Of a stretch of DNA of 64,000 nt, positions 1-8,258 are shown one piece after another. How positions within the stretch are numbered: position 1 is the stretch's first letter; each line of letters starts with the position of its first letter. The notes beneath the pieces are model-generated. The model did no database searches. It was not told the origin of the DNA and worked only from the letters and a program-made list of their open reading frames with translations. A program made the position numbers and the translations under genes. The DNA is taken from NCBI RefSeq assembly GCF_001956855.1, contig NZ_MTHD01000002.1, positions 682,001-746,000 on the forward strand, written 5' to 3'. Source of the stretch: Azonexus hydrophilus (GTDB taxonomy: Bacteria > Pseudomonadota > Gammaproteobacteria > Burkholderiales > Rhodocyclaceae).

Positions 1-454
1 CTAGCCAATTCCGTAAGCTATGCGCATCTTGTTCCGCTTGCTTGCGGACGTCGCCAGGCAGAATGGTTTTTTCTGCGGGATAGTTATATGACTTGTGAAT
101 ACCCAGAATATTTTCAAGCTCTACTTCGACCCGGACAAGATCATTTAGCACCCGCGCAGCCTGCTCAATGCCTGCGCCGCCAGTATCCGGAAGTGACCGG
201 AAGCGAGGGACCAGATCAACATGAACCGCCTCTCGGCGCAGCAAGGAATTGGCGGATACACCGTAGAAACGGCTCAGCGCTTGGATTTCATCGAGCCTGG
301 CGATACGTTGTCCCTTCTCAATGGAGACAAGCGTCGTACGAGCGACACCGGCTGCCTTGGCTGCAGCGTCTTGGGTAATGTTGGCGGTCTCCCGCGCAAT
401 CTTCAATCTTTCGCCCAGCTCTACTGGACTCAATTCATAGTTTGGCTTGGTCAT
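1..454 (-). CDS. XRE-family HTH protein, probable XRE/ImmA-IrrE fusion (partial, cut by window edge)
   Basis: Not covered by a complete ORF because it runs off the left edge; I translated it by hand from the ATG at 454. The first 151 residues are visible. Residues about 13-67 form an XRE helix-turn-helix (ERLKIARE..., ITQDAAAKAAGV, TTLVSIEKGQR). A helical stretch follows (RVEVELENILGI, then NYPAEKTILPGDVRKQAEQ) of the kind seen between the HTH and the metallopeptidase part of XRE-ImmA/IrrE (COG2856) proteins. The HExxH motif would lie outside the window, so the protease part is inferred. The start overlaps the stop of the upstream QueC-like gene as ATGA, so the two are translationally coupled. 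Likely role: DNA-binding regulator, possibly with a built-in protease that relieves repression, or a toxin-like effector of the cassette. Confidence 0.75.
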   Translation of the reverse strand, partial: MTKPNYELSPVELGERLKIARETANITQDAAAKAAGVARTTLVSIEKGQRIARLDEIQALSRFYGVSANSLLRREAVHVDLVPRFRSLPDTGGAGIEQAARVLNDLVRVEVELENILGIHKSYNYPAEKTILPGDVRKQAEQDAHSLRNWL

Positions 455-1824
455 AATGCGTCATCTATCCATTGCCTCACGAACGACCTCGATCCAAGGT
501 CGTTCGTGAATACAGACCATTCAATGGCGTGCTGCTGCAAGAGCCTGTCGAGGTTCTGCGCCACGGCTGCCGGCGGTTCTGACAGGGAGCGCGCCAGCTC
601 GTTCGTCCTTCGTCGTTTGATCAGCTCATACTGCACGGATTCACGAAGCGAAGCGAAGTGTTCAAAGTGAAGCACCCCTGCAATGGAATACTCACGCAAG
701 GCCAGCGTGAAGCTGGCGAAGTCTTTTGCCGCCCCACTCTCCCAGGTGGCGGCCTTCAGTGATTCCCATACATAGGTCTCGGGCGGTTCGTTCAAGCCAG
801 CAGCATGAACACTAAGACGACGGAGCATGCAAGCTGCACATACTCCGCATTGACGCCTTTCGCCCGAGACGGCCACCTGCCGCGATTGTTGCCAGCACGA
901 TCTGGTCGTTGCCCAGCGCGCTTCACTGCCGCAGACATCGACGAACTCGCGAAGGGTCTCACCCTTGGTCATCCACAGGCGCGGAAATCGATATTGAATC
1001 TGGTATCCGAGCAAGGCATTGAAGAAGCGTGCCATCAATGCAGTAAAACCCGGGTAACTCCGATAGTCCTCATAGCCCTGCCCGACGGGAAGAAAGACAG
1101 GTGCCAGTGCTCCCTGTCCGCTCTCGGGAACGATGACCGATGGAGCATCAATCAAATAGGCCGCCATCGTGGATACCACACTAAACTTGAAACCCCGGCT
1201 CCGAGCGCTGTTTTCAGCATTCCTGCCATTGTCAAGTTTGACGGAATACGGGAGGGCGGTGAAAGGGATCCGGAGACGGTCCTTTTTTGAGACGTCGTGC
1301 TGCTTGCTACCTACTCTCACGCGCACCAATCGGCGGCCAAGGCGGTTGCTCTCAAGCCCGGCAACCGCACACGAGTCCATTCCATCGCTATAGGCGAGGA
1401 CCGCTTCTGCATTGGAGGGAAACCTCATACGATCCTGCGGAGGACATTCTGCCGACGCCTTCCTAGCGCGGAATTCGAAGTGCCAGTCGTCCCCGGTCAG
1501 TAGGTTCAATGCCTCCACTAGCGCCCGGGTCACCGTTTTCTCTGACCATTTATCAGGATCATGAACAGGAATATGCACCAAGAATTTCCGCCCCCAGTTC
1601 ATGGCACTGCGGGCAAGACTGCGATCACAGAACTCCACTACTGCAGCCACGACAAGGGCGTCGTACACCGTCGTTTGCCATTTGATCGACGAGTAGGATT
1701 CAAGAGCTTCAAGGTCAAAATCGATGTTTTGCCCAAGTCGGCAGGGCACCATACCTTTGCGGCGACGCGCACCAGCTTCGACCACATCTACCGCAAGCTC
1801 CTTGAGAGGTAATGGGCTCGTCAC
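451..1824 (-). CDS. Divergent QueC-like PP-loop ATPase (457 aa)
   Basis: The PP-loop (SGGxDS in the family) reads YSDGMDS at about residues 144-150. A QueC-type zinc site lies at about 310-335: TRSC, then CGVCAACMLRR. QueC itself converts 7-carboxy-7-deazaguanine to preQ0 with ATP and is about 220-240 aa. This protein has about 130 extra N-terminal residues and ESGQGALAP where canonical QueC carries its GxNxxD-type substrate loop, so it is probably not a housekeeping QueC. QueC homologues are known in defence systems (QatC of QatABCD, Cap9 of some CBASS), which fits the neighbouring nucleases. The GTG start overlaps the upstream TGA (GTGA) and the stop overlaps the XRE gene (ATGA). The family call is firm; substrate and role are unknown. 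Confidence 0.8.
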   Translation of the reverse strand: MTSPLPLKELAVDVVEAGARRRKGMVPCRLGQNIDFDLEALESYSSIKWQTTVYDALVVAAVVEFCDRSLARSAMNWGRKFLVHIPVHDPDKWSEKTVTRALVEALNLLTGDDWHFEFRARKASAECPPQDRMRFPSNAEAVLAYSDGMDSCAVAGLESNRLGRRLVRVRVGSKQHDVSKKDRLRIPFTALPYSVKLDNGRNAENSARSRGFKFSVVSTMAAYLIDAPSVIVPESGQGALAPVFLPVGQGYEDYRSYPGFTALMARFFNALLGYQIQYRFPRLWMTKGETLREFVDVCGSEARWATTRSCWQQSRQVAVSGERRQCGVCAACMLRRLSVHAAGLNEPPETYVWESLKAATWESGAAKDFASFTLALREYSIAGVLHFEHFASLRESVQYELIKRRRTNELARSLSEPPAAVAQNLDRLLQQHAIEWSVFTNDLGSRSFVRQWIDDAL

Positions 1825-2390
1825 AAGCGCACTCCTTCGTCCAGATGAGTCTTTTTCTTGGGCCGACGGGCTCCAGCAACTTCAGGAGATACAAGCATTG
1901 CGCCCAATCTGCCATCTGAGAAGTTGGAAATTGCGCCAGAGAGTCGTGCGCTTACGTGATCCGCCCGCCGTTGGTTTGACTCCCGAAGGTAATGCTCTTC
2001 AACTTGCCGTACGTTTGCGAAACCACGCATCTTGGCTGCAAGGCCAATCGCTTCATGAAATGCATCCAAACCAAATCTACCTTCGTTAATGAGCTCAATG
2101 CTCCACGCGACTGCGTTCGTTCCAAAGACCGAGCCAGCGGCCAAGGACTTCGCCTCCTCAAGTTCTTGTAGAGCGATTTCAGGGAGCCCCAAAGAGTTGT
2201 CGCGGCCAGTGAAGATGGACTTCAACGCATCGACTAATGGCCACTTGATCTCGTTCTTGAAGTCGCTGGCAAGCGCGCCCGCTGCAGCTTCCGCAACTTG
2301 CTCAGCGTCATAAGTGCCCTGATCTCCGCGCTTGGCCAGTTCCTTCCAAGCCTTTCGCAGCGGCAAGCTTCTATGTGGTCCATCGCTCAT
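1821..2390 (-). CDS. Unknown protein, first gene of the QueC-like/XRE cassette (189 aa)
   Basis: I do not recognise a named domain. The protein starts MSDGPHRSLPLRKAWKE, a segment I recall from uncharacterised proteins beside QueC-like genes, though I cannot check this. It is largely helical and has no signal peptide or membrane segment. I chose the ATG at 2390 because GGAGG precedes it at about 7 nt; the open frame extends 17 codons further with no better start. The stop overlaps the GTG of the QueC-like gene by 4 nt, so stoichiometric coupling is likely. By analogy with QatB/QatC it could be the partner or substrate of the QueC-like enzyme, but that is inference only. Confidence 0.7.
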   Translation of the reverse strand: MSDGPHRSLPLRKAWKELAKRGDQGTYDAEQVAEAAAGALASDFKNEIKWPLVDALKSIFTGRDNSLGLPEIALQELEEAKSLAAGSVFGTNAVAWSIELINEGRFGLDAFHEAIGLAAKMRGFANVRQVEEHYLRESNQRRADHVSARLSGAISNFSDGRLGAMLVSPEVAGARRPKKKTHLDEGVRL

Positions 2391-2736
2391 GGCTTGACCT
2401 CCGTTTGTCAGATAATATTTTATTTTTTCAAACAATGTCAACTTTGCCAGTGGGATAGCCCAAGCTTAGTTCGGGGTCTGATGAAGCCGGCGACACACTG
2501 ACGGCTCCGTCGACGAAGTCATGATGTCGCCATGGTAATTCGACGTAGGGCTGAATTCCTTCAACACCGTGCATGGCGCGCTAGATGAAATGAATGCAGC
2601 CTCTCCTCCGGACCAAATCTGGCCGAGCGATAACTGATCGGATGGCTCGTGGCATACATCCATCCATGCGCTCCGGGTATGATTGTCCAATTTTATCGAC
2701 CGTAAACTCAGCGAGATTTGCCCGAAAAGGAATTAC
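2391..2736. other. Divergent intergenic region between the QueC-like cassette and the ATPase/HNH pair
   Basis: 346 bp without a credible gene. The left 50 bp hold the cassette promoter. The rest (about 2450-2700) has no protein-like reading frame and no clear hairpin terminator. The ATPase promoter must lie here but I could not identify it with confidence. Confidence 0.5.
2412..2441 (-). promoter_or_regulatory. Sigma70-type promoter of the QueC-like cassette
   Basis: Read on the minus strand: TTGACA (2441-2436), an 18 nt A/T-rich spacer, then TATTAT (2417-2412). The -10 lies about 22 nt before the ATG at 2390. This is the closest match to consensus in the window. It suggests strong transcription unless repressed, and the XRE protein encoded by the third gene is the obvious candidate repressor. 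Confidence 0.65.
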
Positions 2737-4245
2737 ATGGACGTTTATCTCAAGCAGAGGAAGGCTTCATTTCCTGCTGTCGCCGATCAAACCCAACCTT
2801 ACATTGTTCTTCAATGGGACAACTGGAACGACTACGACTACTACACGACATTCGTGGCCTACATTTGCTCAGATACCAGTAAAGGTGAAATTTTCACCCT
2901 TGGTGAGGTAAAGATAATGAGTAAGGGCCAGAAGAAAAACGAAAGCACATTCTCGCCGAATCTCGTTGGCCCCATCCGAATTCCAAGTCTTGCACCATAC
3001 GTGTGTTCACTTGGTTGCGAGATGGACTATTACAATCGCCTTGCGGAATTCCCTGAACAAGAGTTGGCTCTCGATTTTTTGCGATCCATGAATGATGCGG
3101 CGACAGACAGTGCTATCCGCACCGAATTTCAGGATGACGACTGTTTTAAGGTATCCCTGCTTCGCAGTCACTCCGCAAGAGTCGCGTTGGATGAGGCCGG
3201 CAAGCTCTTTGGTATTACTACAAACCTAGTCAGCGATTTTGTCGTCGAAGCTTCGTTGCCGAAAGCTCAGAGTCCCCACAAATTCCATTTCGACTTTCGT
3301 CCGAAAGACGGCCTCCCTCACAGAGTGCATGCCATGGTCGGCCAAAATGGCGTTGGAAAAACCCAAATCATGGCTCGCATAGCGATGTTGATGAGCCGCT
3401 TCTCGAAGAAGAGCCAGAAAGAAGGAACTTCAACTCTGGAAACGGAAGGGACGCTGTCTCCTGTTCCGTCCATATATAATGTTGTCGCCATTTCCTTCAG
3501 CGCGTTTGATGAATTTGAACGTCCTACGGTCCGACAAGGTGACGAGTTCAGATATAGCTACTGCGGTCTTAGGAGCCAGCGCGGTCGATTGCTTAGTGAA
3601 GACGATTTGCTCGAGAACATCCGTCGAATCATAAAGGAGGAACTCGATGAAACTAAAAAGAACATCCTCGCTGATGTGCTTGGGCAAATCATCAAGGTCG
3701 AGGATTTGCGCTCATTTATCTTTGATCCAGAGAAGCACCGAACACTCTATGACCGACTGAGTGCAGGCCAAAGGATCGCACTGAATGCGATCTTGCACAG
3801 CATGGCGAAGATTGAACCGCGCACGCTTATTCTCTTTGACGAGCCCGAGCTCCACCTTCATCCTCAACTTCTGACGACGATGCTTGCATCGTTATTTGAC
3901 ATCTTGGAACACTATGACTCGTTCGCGATCATAGCCACACACTCTCCAATTGTCATACAGCAGTTGCCAAGTTCGTGCGTTCACATTGTACTTAGAGATA
4001 GATTTCTGCCTTCGGTAATAGGTCTCAAGAATGAGCTCTTCGGAGAAAATCTTTCTGATATTACGCGCCAAGTATTTCTGAGTACTGAATCCGATCGAGA
4101 CTTCAGAAACTCTCTGGACAAATTGCTTGAAAGACACAATTTTGACGTCGAAAAGGTTGAGTCGCTTTTTGACGGTCGTTTGGGATTAAGCGCGCAAATC
4201 TATTTGGCGTCCCGGAAAGAGGCCTTAGCGCGGAGAAATACATGA
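2737..4245 (+). CDS. AAA/ABC-type ATPase, Septu PtuA-like (502 aa)
   Basis: ABC/OLD-like ATPase. Walker A GQNGVGKT is at about residues 202-209, the signature-like RLSAGQR precedes Walker B LILFDEPELHLHP at about 364-376, and the switch histidine is in ATHSP at about 400. The about 200 residues before Walker A are family-specific. I chose the ATG at 2737, preceded by AAAGGA, over an upstream TTG at 2683. The stop overlaps the HNH start by ATGA. An ATPase coupled to an HNH nuclease matches Septu (PtuA senses and gates, PtuB cuts), but other ATPase-HNH defence pairs and retron effectors share this layout. Lower GC than the core genome suggests transfer. Confidence 0.8.
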   Translation: MDVYLKQRKASFPAVADQTQPYIVLQWDNWNDYDYYTTFVAYICSDTSKGEIFTLGEVKIMSKGQKKNESTFSPNLVGPIRIPSLAPYVCSLGCEMDYYNRLAEFPEQELALDFLRSMNDAATDSAIRTEFQDDDCFKVSLLRSHSARVALDEAGKLFGITTNLVSDFVVEASLPKAQSPHKFHFDFRPKDGLPHRVHAMVGQNGVGKTQIMARIAMLMSRFSKKSQKEGTSTLETEGTLSPVPSIYNVVAISFSAFDEFERPTVRQGDEFRYSYCGLRSQRGRLLSEDDLLENIRRIIKEELDETKKNILADVLGQIIKVEDLRSFIFDPEKHRTLYDRLSAGQRIALNAILHSMAKIEPRTLILFDEPELHLHPQLLTTMLASLFDILEHYDSFAIIATHSPIVIQQLPSSCVHIVLRDRFLPSVIGLKNELFGENLSDITRQVFLSTESDRDFRNSLDKLLERHNFDVEKVESLFDGRLGLSAQIYLASRKEALARRNT

Positions 4246-5165
4246 GATTTCAAGCGCCGCCAAAAATTGAGTTCAAGGGAACATTCGAGGATATTGCGAA
4301 GGTAAAGCACTTGGCGACCAGAAATGCGCTCAGTCAACTTAACCCAACGGTCTTGGCAAGAGCAACCGTCTACCAGCAGCAACTATTGAGCCTGTCTGGC
4401 GTAGTGACCACTCCTTGGCCCGATGACGACAAGACGGCATTACGGTCCTGTTACGACTCGAACACAATCCCTCTGGGAAAGCTAAAAGATGGCCTTCTGA
4501 CCAATTTACGGCAGCAGTCCGCGTTGAATCTGACGGTCTGCCCCTATTGCATGGTGAGGCCGCCATCAACTTGGGATCATTACCTTCCACAGCACTGGTA
4601 TCCGGAGTTTTCGGTACTTCCAATCAATCTCGTGTACGTCTGCGGGAATTGCAATACGACGAAGTTGGAGAATAAGGACGACATACATCTTCTGTACGTT
4701 CACCCCTACTTTTATCCGGACCCGACTGCAGTCATTCTGCACTGCCAAGCGAAGATCGAGGCGGGTCGACTAACTCTTTCGTTCTACTGCGCTCCGCCAG
4801 CAGGGGCTCCACCGACACCGTCCGTCACAAAGCTTGCGGAAGTTGGCCAACGGCATGTCGAGAAACTCGCTCTGGAGAGCACGTATCAATCCGAAGCAGG
4901 GTCAATTGTGGGAACGTTTGTTGCCGAGCTTCGCCGCGACTTTCCAAACGGTATTTCCGAACCGATCCTGAAAGATTTGGTCCTCAAGCGACATCAGCTA
5001 ATCGAAGTAGACCACGGGCCCAACGCTTGGGAGGCAAGGTTGTGGGCGGCGCTATACCATTTCGCAGACCTTCAAGCCTACATTAACGCTGAGATTTCAA
5101 AACCTCAGCGCATCCTTCGGGGCGGCATTGAGGTCCCTCCTCCGCCGCCGCCAGCAAATCATTAG
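4242..5165 (+). CDS. HNH endonuclease, Septu PtuB-like (307 aa)
   Basis: The HNH zinc-finger core spans about residues 100-137: CPYC, then WDHYLP with the catalytic-type His, then PINLVYVCGNCN. The spacing and the YPEFSVLPINL segment resemble PtuB and retron-linked HNH proteins. The C-terminal half is helical and of unknown function, ending in a proline run (PPPPPPANH). The ATG lies inside the stop region of the ATPase, so the two are co-translated. Predicted to be a nuclease controlled by the ATPase and active during phage infection; the target (DNA or tRNA) cannot be read from sequence. Confidence 0.8.
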   Translation: MRFQAPPKIEFKGTFEDIAKVKHLATRNALSQLNPTVLARATVYQQQLLSLSGVVTTPWPDDDKTALRSCYDSNTIPLGKLKDGLLTNLRQQSALNLTVCPYCMVRPPSTWDHYLPQHWYPEFSVLPINLVYVCGNCNTTKLENKDDIHLLYVHPYFYPDPTAVILHCQAKIEAGRLTLSFYCAPPAGAPPTPSVTKLAEVGQRHVEKLALESTYQSEAGSIVGTFVAELRRDFPNGISEPILKDLVLKRHQLIEVDHGPNAWEARLWAALYHFADLQAYINAEISKPQRILRGGIEVPPPPPPANH

Positions 5166-5345
5166 CCGTTCCCCGTCGTTGTGACCCAAAGGTCAGCAAA
5201 GCCACCGGCTGAAGGAACTAGCAAGCGTCAACGGCCGCAATGGTCGATTTACGGAAAAGGAATAGAGGTCATCCATCAACCCTGCCACACTCAGGCCAAT
5301 GTACCGTGTCAGCGTTGTAGTCCTTCATTCAAGGAGGTGTGGTCT

Positions 5346-7421
5346 CTAAACTGCTGTCAGATCAGGCTGTTTTATTTTCGGGCCGGATTTTGCGGCAGGA
5401 AGTTGTTTCAAGCTTTCCACAAGCTTGTTGCGCGGGATTTTTTTGCCTGCCTTTCCGTCTGCGATCGGTGACGACTCTGCTCCAAAACACAAGGTGAGGT
5501 AGGAGGATAGGTCGTCCGGTGTATTAGAGAGATTGATGTTCCACCTTCTCTCAATGAACTTTAGGATCGCCACGCCGCGGATGCCGATAGTCAGCGCGTT
5601 CCAGTGCTCAAAGGTTTGAGCAACCTCTGTCGCTGAATAGCTTGCGTTGCTGAACTTACCTCGCTTGCCTACTTCAGCACCCTTTTCAATCAGCGTATAG
5701 GCTTCGTTCGATGCTGACGAATTGGCACTTCTGGACAGAAAGAGTAGGTTGCCGACGGAATTCTGAAGCGCTTTACTTAGCCTGCGGTTACGGTTAGACC
5801 GGCCATCAATCTCGAAATGCTTGTCCCAGTATGCTTTCCCCTTACCGGCAGGGTCCCGAGGATAGATATGCTCAACGGTCTCGTCGAAGGAGAAGTCATT
5901 CCAACCAAGCTTGACGGGATTGTTCCCATTCTTGTGGAAACTTTCCTCGTACTCGTACATGGCCAATCGTGCGAAATCCCACTTGTAATAGCCTTCATTT
6001 TCCCGGAATCGACGTTCTACGGCTCTAAGGACATCCTCTTCCGAAAAGATGCCAGACCAAGGAAAACGGCTGTCAGTAAATGATCCGTCCTCGTACTCAG
6101 TGTTATCGACCCACGCTTTTACGAAACCTGCCACCAGATGAATGGCCTCAGAGGTTTCTAGCTTATTGATCCCATTTCTCTCAGAGAAAAAACCGTCACG
6201 TCCATGCTCTAAGAGCGAATAGGCAGCCCCATCCATATCTGCCTTGCCAAGACTCCCGCGGTTACCGAGGAGTCGTAAGACGATAACGATGAAGCGTTCC
6301 ACCTGCTCGAGAAGGTCGACGACACTTGCCAAGTCGTTCTCGTGATTATTCGGGTTTACTACGGCTTCCCTCAAACCTGTCGAAGCTCGCATGTAGGCAG
6401 AGAGAAGCAATGGCTTAAAGTACGCAAAGCCAGCATGTGCGATTCGCTCAAGCCACTTCTGGTGAATCTTAGGCATCCGGCTTGGGGCATGGATGTGAGA
6501 CCACCAAGCTGCGCCATGTTCAAGGCTTTTGACATAGTCGCGTATGAGATCTAGCGAAAGGTCGCCATTGCCTACGGCAAATGTGTTTTCAAAGAGAGTC
6601 TTCTCCAGCCATTCCGCTTCCCGCTTTCTCTTGAAATAGGCTGTTGCGTGCGCTAGCAAAAATTCATCGTCATGATTTTGGGTCTTAGGGCTTCTGCCCA
6701 AGCAGCCATAAATACCTTTCCAAGCCTCGTGTATCTCAAGTCTCAGGTTCGCGGTAACTGCCGCATCCCCCTTCAGGGCCGTGGTGAGGTAAATCAGACG
6801 ATTTTTGAGCAACTCCATTTGCGACAGGCGGCGGCCACGATTATTGAGAGTCTCGAATGCTACGTGGATATCAAACCCATTCGAGACCTCCAGGATAAAG
6901 AGCCGGAAATTTTCGAGAAGAATTTTTAATAGATTCCCGGCTTGCGCCTCGGACAATCTGCTCGCGCACTCCTCAAAATACTTTGCTGCATCTCGAATAT
7001 TGAGGGCGTAGCTTGACGGTTCAAGAGCCAGACGGGTTGCGATAGCACTGTTATTCAGCGCATAGAAGTCGAAAAAATTCTGTAAATCCGTGTTCTTATT
7101 GAAGGTCAGATCATAGGACTCGAAAGGCTTGCCCAATCGTTGACGAAGTGCGTTGGCAAGGATCATTACCGTAATCAGACGCTGTTGGCCGTCGATCACC
7201 TCAACGCAATTGGCTTCTGTGCTGGCCTTGCACGGACGCAGCAGCATCATTCCCGTGAAGTGTTGTTGGGCATTGGTTTGCGCAATGTTTTCCATGTCTT
7301 GCCAGAGTGCTTTCCACTGAGCCTCGCTCCAGGCGTAACCACGCTGATAATCAGGAATAACAAAGCTGTACCCGGAGAGTACGTCGCCAAGCCCTCTTAA
7401 TTCTGCACCAGAAAATGCCAT
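5346..7421 (-). CDS. DUF262-DUF1524 single-chain GmrSD-type restriction protein (691 aa)
   Basis: The N-terminal DUF262 (ParB/Srx-like NTPase) shows DYQRGYAW at about 24-31 and VEVIDGQQR at about 73-81. A later FETLNNRGRRL loop is also typical of the family. The C-terminal DUF1524 HNH-like nuclease shows TVEHIYP near 515-521 and NSVGNLLFLS further on. In GmrSD, the S and D parts hydrolyse NTP and cut glucosylated or otherwise modified phage DNA; single-chain forms such as BrxU do the same. All key motifs look intact. AGGAG precedes the ATG. It is transcribed toward the HNH gene of the Septu-like pair, separated by 180 bp with no clear terminator. Confidence 0.88.
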   Translation of the reverse strand: MAFSGAELRGLGDVLSGYSFVIPDYQRGYAWSEAQWKALWQDMENIAQTNAQQHFTGMMLLRPCKASTEANCVEVIDGQQRLITVMILANALRQRLGKPFESYDLTFNKNTDLQNFFDFYALNNSAIATRLALEPSSYALNIRDAAKYFEECASRLSEAQAGNLLKILLENFRLFILEVSNGFDIHVAFETLNNRGRRLSQMELLKNRLIYLTTALKGDAAVTANLRLEIHEAWKGIYGCLGRSPKTQNHDDEFLLAHATAYFKRKREAEWLEKTLFENTFAVGNGDLSLDLIRDYVKSLEHGAAWWSHIHAPSRMPKIHQKWLERIAHAGFAYFKPLLLSAYMRASTGLREAVVNPNNHENDLASVVDLLEQVERFIVIVLRLLGNRGSLGKADMDGAAYSLLEHGRDGFFSERNGINKLETSEAIHLVAGFVKAWVDNTEYEDGSFTDSRFPWSGIFSEEDVLRAVERRFRENEGYYKWDFARLAMYEYEESFHKNGNNPVKLGWNDFSFDETVEHIYPRDPAGKGKAYWDKHFEIDGRSNRNRRLSKALQNSVGNLLFLSRSANSSASNEAYTLIEKGAEVGKRGKFSNASYSATEVAQTFEHWNALTIGIRGVAILKFIERRWNINLSNTPDDLSSYLTLCFGAESSPIADGKAGKKIPRNKLVESLKQLPAAKSGPKIKQPDLTAV

Positions 7422-7610
7422 TACGCTTGCTCCTGTAGATTTATTTTATTCTATCTGCATTGACGCATTACCTGAAGCAAGTAGGCGAATTGCTGTAACG
7501 ATACTGAATTGCCCCGGATTCCATAGACCGTTGGCAGCTTTGGGGTGCAGACTAGGCTTAGGTAACCACGCTTGGCAATGACTGCTTCGGCCGATAACCA
7601 GACGGCCGCA

Positions 7611-8159
7611 CTATCCCAGCTTGTAGCCAACCTTGGAATCAGTAACGACCACCTTCCCCCGCTTTTGCAGTTCTGCAATCAGGTTTGCGACTTCAACGTC
7701 AGAATTGGGTTTCTGCTGCTGTTTCAGCAGCGCCTTGATGGTGCTCGTAAGCGTCGACACTTTGCGAGGCCGCGAAGCCCCCCGTTTCTTCAGATCAGCA
7801 AGTACGAGATCAAGAGATGCCGCACTACCACTGCCCACCGCAGGTGTGGCCTTGGCTGCCACTGAAGTTGCGGCAGGGGGCGAACTGGGTGGTACGGAGG
7901 GTTCAATGCCACCGCTACCTGGACACTGAAAATTACCCCGCTGATTGAGGACAATCTGCATCTTCTCCTTGATCGACCTGGAACCCAACAGGTTGTTTAG
8001 CGACTTGCAGCAGGCAACACAGTTGCCGTCGTCGTTAGTACCACCGTTGGCGCTGGCCACCAGGTGTTCTACTGATGCCTCTGCTTTGGGAAGCTGCTTG
8101 CGACAAAAAAAGCACTGGCCGCCTTGGGCGAACAGAAGACGATCAAGATGGGTAGTCAT
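7611..8159 (-). CDS. Small HNH nuclease with zinc knuckles (182 aa)
   Basis: Compact HNH at the N-terminus: Cys16 and Cys19 (CFFC), VEHLV with His32, and Cys47/Cys50 in NCVACC followed by Asn55. A low-complexity Pro/Ala/Ser linker (about 85-110) leads to a basic helical C-terminal domain (LADLKKRGASRPRKV and KRGKVVVTDSKVGYKL) that looks like a small nucleic-acid-binding fold. It lies upstream of the DUF262 protein on the same strand with a 190 bp gap, so it may be in the same transcript. It fits a nicking or restriction role in the island, but no named system is recognised. Confidence 0.65.
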   Translation of the reverse strand: MTTHLDRLLFAQGGQCFFCRKQLPKAEASVEHLVASANGGTNDDGNCVACCKSLNNLLGSRSIKEKMQIVLNQRGNFQCPGSGGIEPSVPPSSPPAATSVAAKATPAVGSGSAASLDLVLADLKKRGASRPRKVSTLTSTIKALLKQQQKPNSDVEVANLIAELQKRGKVVVTDSKVGYKLG

Positions 8160-8258
8160 ATCGAGAGCGAACGAAACAGATCAGCCCGGGAGCATATCAC
8201 CAAGTCATTTCCCCTCCTCTGTCTTGTACAATCGGATTCAAAACACACGGGGGCGGGG

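Noticed and set aside
451-2390. Reading the left cassette as a complete QatABCD system
   Set aside because: Only the QueC-like component matches. No QatA ATPase or TatD-like QatD is visible, and the third gene is an XRE protein.
2594-2911. 105-codon plus-strand ORF before the ATPase
   Set aside because: It overlaps the start of the ATPase in another frame and shows no domain.
5181-5471. 96-codon plus-strand ORF after the HNH gene
   Set aside because: It overlaps the 3' end of the DUF262 protein on the other strand and has no start site or family features.
7451-7678. 75-codon minus-strand ORF between the DUF262 and HNH genes
   Set aside because: Poor composition, no ribosome-binding site, and overlap with the HNH gene end.
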